Of a stretch of 64,000 nt of DNA, positions 61,082 to 64,000 are shown one piece after another (position 1 is the first letter of the stretch; every line of letters begins with the position of its first letter). Location: contig NZ_SNYH01000003.1 in assembly GCF_004363005.1 (NCBI RefSeq), forward strand, positions 62,001-126,000. The letters run 5' to 3'. The notes under the pieces are model-generated. The model ran no database searches and was not told where the DNA came from. It saw only the letters and a program-made list of their open reading frames with translations. The stretch comes from Tenacibaculum caenipelagi (GTDB lineage: Bacteria > Bacteroidota > Bacteroidia > Flavobacteriales > Flavobacteriaceae). A program made the position numbers and the translations under genes.

Positions 61082-61426
61082 ATGAAAAAACTCGAACTAT
61101 ATTGGCAAGATATTAATATCGGAACATTGACTGAAACAAATTGGGATATAAGAAGTTCGGGAAACATTCAATTCAAATTTAAATACCAAGAAAAAACAAC
61201 GGAAAACAGCCATTTAGCTGAGTTCATTAATCACTCAATAAAGACAAATGATTATTTAGAAAATGATGATCAGAATAAATACAATATGATGTGTGAAGAG
61301 GAAATTAAATTTCTTGATTTGATTGACAGTTCTGAATGGAAACTTATTAATTCAAAAAGCGAAGAAATTAAAATCCTATGCCCAATATTCCACAATAATA
61401 ATGAAATAACCTGGCAGAGAGAATAA
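61082..61426 (+). CDS. hypothetical protein, 114 residues
   Basis: 114 residues, soluble, beta-rich at the start (LELYWQDINIGTLTETNWDI) and acidic in the middle, ending LCPIFHNNNEITWQRE. No family is recognised. It lies directly after the long hairpin region that follows the caspase-like gene. Its own right flank (AACAACTATGTATAAAAT) has the look of the left end of another such hairpin, so it may be the next cargo. Confidence 0.6.
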   Translation: MKKLELYWQDINIGTLTETNWDIRSSGNIQFKFKYQEKTTENSHLAEFINHSIKTNDYLENDDQNKYNMMCEEEIKFLDLIDSSEWKLINSKSEEIKILCPIFHNNNEITWQRE

Positions 61427-61549
61427 AGCAAAGTAAATAAAGAAAGGCTACAAACAACTATGTATAAAATAATTGCTTAGTAAGTTTGTATCTGTAATTT
61501 TAGGTTTCAAGGTACAACTGTTCTTGCACAACACCATAACCTAACTAGC

Positions 61550-61978
61550 TCACCTTAAAAACTCTATCAACAACCCAACCACACCCAAAAACAAACATAA
61601 TGGAGAAAAAAACTTGGTATCGTTTATGGCGAAATCAGTTGTTTTAATTTTCTTAAAAAAGCCTACATACCTAAAATCACCTATAGCTCTAATGAGAAAA
61701 ATAATGGCTACAACATAAAGTCCATAGTCTTGTAACCATGTAGGCATTGAACGTAACGTAAATAGTTGTATTTTTTCTGCATACACAACAGCAAAACCGC
61801 TGATAACCATCGCTACTACAAAAGTTAGTAGTTTAGGCGGATTCATTGCTCTTTCATTTGCTGTTTTAGTAGGTATTACTGCATCTACCCATAAAGTTCC
61901 ACCAAAAGCCCAATAAACGTGAATTAACGAGATAAAAAAGAGTATTAAAACGCACATCACTCCTAAAAAATGTATCAT
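61550..61978 (-). CDS. DUF3995-family membrane protein
   Basis: 142 residues with four membrane helices (FLGVMCVLILFFISLIHVYW; LLTFVVAMVISGFAVVYA; YGLYVVAIIFLIRAIGDF; LCLFLGVVGLLIEFL). H-x-Y-W-A-F-G-G in the first helix and R-A-I-G-D-F-R-Y-V-G-F in the third are DUF3995 hallmarks. Function unknown. It is divergent from hutI. Confidence 0.88.
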   Translation of the reverse strand: MIHFLGVMCVLILFFISLIHVYWAFGGTLWVDAVIPTKTANERAMNPPKLLTFVVAMVISGFAVVYAEKIQLFTLRSMPTWLQDYGLYVVAIIFLIRAIGDFRYVGFFKKIKTTDFAINDTKFFSPLCLFLGVVGLLIEFLR

Positions 61979-61996
61979 AAATTGTAGTTTTTACCG

Positions 61997-62004
61997 TAAG
62001 TTTG
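61997..62004 (+). promoter_or_regulatory. -7 element for the hut operon
   Basis: TAAGTTTG, an exact TAnnTTTG, 24 bases before the hutI start. On the other strand TAAATTTG (62017-62010) could serve the divergent DUF3995 gene, so the two promoters overlap. Confidence 0.5.
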
Positions 62005-62027
62005 TCTAACAAATTTAAGCATTCAAC

Positions 62028-63260
62028 ATGACAACTTTATTCATAAACATCAAAGAATTAATTCAAGTAAGAGAGACAACAACTAAAAAAGTATCGGGAG
62101 CTGAAATGAACATTTTACCTACCATTAAAAATGCTTTTTTATTGGTTGAAAATGATGTTATTATTGATTATGGAAGCATGAAGAAAGCTCCAAATTCGGC
62201 CGATAAAACAATTGACTGTACAGGTAAAATGATCTTACCTACTTGGTGCGATTCACACACGCATATTGTGTATGCAGGAAATCGTGAACAAGAATTTGTG
62301 GATAGAATTAACGGATTGAGTTATGAAGAAATAGCCAACCGTGGTGGGGGTATTTTAAACTCCGCAAAAAAACTACAAGAAACCTCTGAAGAAGAGTTGT
62401 ATCAACAATCGGCTAAACGATTAGAAGAAGTCATTGCTTTAGGTACAGGTGCAGTTGAAATAAAATCTGGCTATGGTTTAACCGTTGCCGCAGAATTGAA
62501 AATGTTACGTGTTATTAAAAAACTACGTGAGAACTATAACATTCCTATCAAAGCTACTTTTTTAGGAGCCCACGCTTTTCCTACAGAATATAAAAACAAC
62601 AAAGAAGGATACATCAATTTAATTATTGAAGAAATGTTGCCTAAGGTTGCTGAAGAGAATTTAGCAAATTTTGTAGATGCTTTCTGTGAAACTGGGTATT
62701 TCTCGGTAGAAGATACTGATAGAATTTTAACTGCTGCGCAACAATACGGATTAACTCCAAAAGTACATGTAAATCAGTTTACAACTATTGGTGGTGTTCA
62801 GGTAAGTGTAAAACACAATGCGTTGTCGGTAGATCATTTAGAAGTAATGAATACAGAAGATATTGAAGCGTTGAAAGGAACACAAACCATGCCTGTGGCA
62901 TTACCTTCGTGTTCGTATTTTTTAAGTATTCCGTACACACCTGCTCGTGATATTATGAATGCTGGATTACCTCTTGCTTTAGCTACTGATTACAATCCTG
63001 GATCAACTCCTTCTGGAAATATGAATTTTGTCGTAGCAACGGCTTGTATTAAAATGAAAATGACACCAGAAGAAGCGATTAATGCAGCAACGATTAACGG
63101 AGCGTATGCGATGAATTTATCTGATGAAGTTGGTAGTATTACCAAAGGGAAGAAAGCGAATTTAATTCTTACAAAAGAAATTCCTTCTTACGGATTCCTA
63201 CCTTATTCCTTTGGAAGTAATTTAATCGATTCAGTATTTATTAATGGGAAAGAAATGTAA
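62028..63260 (+). CDS. hutI: imidazolonepropionase
   Basis: 410 residues of the amidohydrolase fold. Metal ligands are the His pair in WCDSHTHIVYAGNREQEFVD, His in TFLGAHAFP, His in VHVNQF and Asp in LALATDYNPGS. Substrate residues RINGLSYEEIANRGGGI are characteristic. It hydrolyses imidazolone-5-propionate to N-formiminoglutamate in histidine degradation. The next catabolic gene, hutG, begins 409 bases later, after an inserted GIY-YIG element. Confidence 0.95.
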   Translation: MTTLFINIKELIQVRETTTKKVSGAEMNILPTIKNAFLLVENDVIIDYGSMKKAPNSADKTIDCTGKMILPTWCDSHTHIVYAGNREQEFVDRINGLSYEEIANRGGGILNSAKKLQETSEEELYQQSAKRLEEVIALGTGAVEIKSGYGLTVAAELKMLRVIKKLRENYNIPIKATFLGAHAFPTEYKNNKEGYINLIIEEMLPKVAEENLANFVDAFCETGYFSVEDTDRILTAAQQYGLTPKVHVNQFTTIGGVQVSVKHNALSVDHLEVMNTEDIEALKGTQTMPVALPSCSYFLSIPYTPARDIMNAGLPLALATDYNPGSTPSGNMNFVVATACIKMKMTPEEAINAATINGAYAMNLSDEVGSITKGKKANLILTKEIPSYGFLPYSFGSNLIDSVFINGKEM

Positions 63261-63283
63261 TAAACCAAACTAAGGATAAACGC

Positions 63284-63310
63284 TTGTCATTCCTGCGTAG
63301 GCAGGAATCT
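63284..63310. repeat. left 27-bp inverted repeat of the GIY-YIG element
   Basis: TTGTCATTCCTGCGTAGGCA followed by GGAATCT. It contains its own palindrome, ATTCCTGC-GTAG-GCAGGAAT (63289-63308), like REP or Neisseria dRS3-type repeats. Confidence 0.9.
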
Positions 63311-63326
63311 CTTAGAGGGTATTAAG

Positions 63327-63629
63327 ATGCATAAAACTAATCATCAATATTATATTTATATCATCACTAATAAAAAAGATGGTGTTTTATATATTGGTGT
63401 TACTAACAACCTTGAAAGAAGAATCTTTGAGCATAAAAACAAACTTATAAAAGGTTTTTCTTCAAAATATAACCTAGATAAATTGATTTACTTTGAAGAA
63501 CACCAATTTATTGAGGAAGCTATAAAAAGAGAGAAAAACATGAAAAAGTGGAAAAGAGCATGGAAAATAAACTTAGTCGTTAAAGAGAATCCTAATTGGG
63601 ACGATTTAGCTAAAAACTGGTACAACTAA
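63327..63629 (+). CDS. GIY-YIG nuclease-domain protein (UvrC N-terminal-like)
   Basis: 100 residues forming a single GIY-YIG domain: YYIYIITNKKDGVLYIGVTN has the two strand motifs, followed by catalytic Arg in NLERRIFEHK and Glu in IEEAIKREKNMKKW. This matches the small YhbQ/Bacteroidota type. The DNA target is unknown. It lies inside 27-bp inverted repeats, which suggests a role in their movement or upkeep (inference). Confidence 0.9.
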   Translation: MHKTNHQYYIYIITNKKDGVLYIGVTNNLERRIFEHKNKLIKGFSSKYNLDKLIYFEEHQFIEEAIKREKNMKKWKRAWKINLVVKENPNWDDLAKNWYN

Positions 63630-63633
63630 CAAA

Positions 63634-63660
63634 AGATTCCTGCCTACGCAGGAATGACAA
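63634..63660. repeat. right 27-bp inverted repeat of the GIY-YIG element
   Basis: AGATTCCTGCCTACGCAGGA followed by ATGACAA, the exact reverse complement of 63284-63310. It ends 9 bases before the hutG start codon. Confidence 0.9.
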
Positions 63661-63669
63661 TACAACAAT

Positions 63670-64000
63670 ATGCTAACAATATTCAACGAAAAAGACATAC
63701 AGCAATTTGTAACTCCTCGTGAAGGAGAAACAAAATTAGGAGAATGCGTTGCTGTCATCAATCCTAAAAAAGAATTACAAAAAGAACTTGAAAATTCTGA
63801 TGCTTCCTTTGTAATTTTAGGTGTTCCTGAAGATATTGGCGTTCGTATGAACGGAGGAAACGGTGGTGCACACACTGCTTTTATTCCTGCCTTAAAGTCT
63901 TTTTTAAACACCCAACAAAATCAATTCGTTGACGGAAATGACATCTTAGTTTTAGGTTATTTAGACTGTTTAGATGATGTATATAGTTTTGATGTTTCTG
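63670..64000 (+). CDS. hutG: formimidoylglutamase, N-terminal part (partial)
   Basis: 110 codons from ATG 63670 run off the window. The start LTIFNEKDIQQFVTPREGET and the segment VILGVPEDIGVRMNGGNGG with AHTAFIPALKSFL fit the ureohydrolase (arginase/agmatinase/HutG) family. The metal-binding motifs lie beyond the end. Following hutI, it most likely hydrolyses N-formiminoglutamate to glutamate and formamide. The call rests on context plus the N-terminal pattern. Confidence 0.85.
   Translation, partial: MLTIFNEKDIQQFVTPREGETKLGECVAVINPKKELQKELENSDASFVILGVPEDIGVRMNGGNGGAHTAFIPALKSFLNTQQNQFVDGNDILVLGYLDCLDDVYSFDVS

Larger units (their letters stand above)
63284..63660. mobile_element. 377-bp element: GIY-YIG nuclease gene between perfect 27-bp inverted repeats
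   Basis: The 27-base sequences at 63284-63310 and 63634-63660 are exact reverse complements. Between them is only the nuclease gene with 16 and 4 bases to spare. The unit lies between hutI and hutG, which are normally close together, so it looks inserted. No obvious target duplication is visible at the edges. Confidence 0.75.

Noticed and set aside
63606..63911. 101-codon minus-strand frame with a CHSCVGRNLL string
   Set aside because: The string comes from reading through the 27-bp repeat; the frame is antisense to the hutG start.

Overview
The window is AT-rich and reads as a chromosome segment of a marine-type Flavobacteriia bacterium (Bacteroidota, close to Tenacibaculum or Polaribacter in flavour; inferred from gene content, no search was run). 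Support comes from Bacteroidota promoters of the form TTG-N19/20-TAnnTTTG, lipoproteins with short lipoboxes, a FecI/FecR/TonB-receptor operon, an OMP beta-barrel receptor, a PASTA-rluD pair divergent from ddl-coaD, and the rpmH-carB and pyrG-yidC neighbourhoods. No rRNA, tRNA, CRISPR array or recognisable integrase was seen.

1-19.5 kb is an accessory region. Nearly every gene is short, on the + strand and unrelated to its neighbours: CPA2 antiporter, SRPBCC protein, two GNATs, DKNYY-repeat protein, atypical SDR, HMA/CDF pair, DinB, Crp-like regulator, ketopantoate reductase-like protein, PEP-mutase-like protein overlapping an Ada repair protein, several lipoproteins, a class A beta-lactamase, a TPM protein, a methionine aminopeptidase and a TetR regulator with a visible operator. 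Three decayed gene remnants lie between them (signal peptide, DHFR/RibD-type reductase, HxlR tail). Around 12.6-16 kb, and again at 59.9-61.1 kb, genes are separated by long imperfect hairpins. The 10 bases just upstream of a gene (GTT...) are the reverse complement of the 10 bases just downstream (...AAC), which is the end structure expected of attC-type gene cassettes.

19.7-48.9 kb is mostly core: mscS, rluD, PASTA protein, ddl, coaD, M14 peptidase, a FecI-FecR-TonB receptor operon, a GlmU-like protein, a thioesterase, a cyclase, an STN-like protein paired with an M64 metallopeptidase that carries seven FG-GAP-like repeats, carB, rpmH, pyrG, yidC, an OMP receptor, a small membrane protein and fumC. 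Convergent and tandem genes are separated by strong, often bidirectional, hairpin terminators.

48.9-58.2 kb holds the most striking system: a 1062-residue protein with a complete-looking catalase-type haem domain fused to a LodA-like quinone (CTQ) amino-acid oxidase domain, followed 7 bases later by a LodB-like flavoprotein. The oxidase half is expected to make hydrogen peroxide and the N-terminal half has the residues needed to consume it. A convergent c-type cytochrome lipoprotein and a guanine deaminase are neighbours.

58.2-64 kb has a GH18-jacalin lectin gene broken by one in-frame TGA, a caspase-like protein sitting in a cassette-like unit, and a hut locus (hutI, partial hutG) interrupted by a 377-bp element made of a GIY-YIG nuclease gene between perfect 27-bp inverted repeats.
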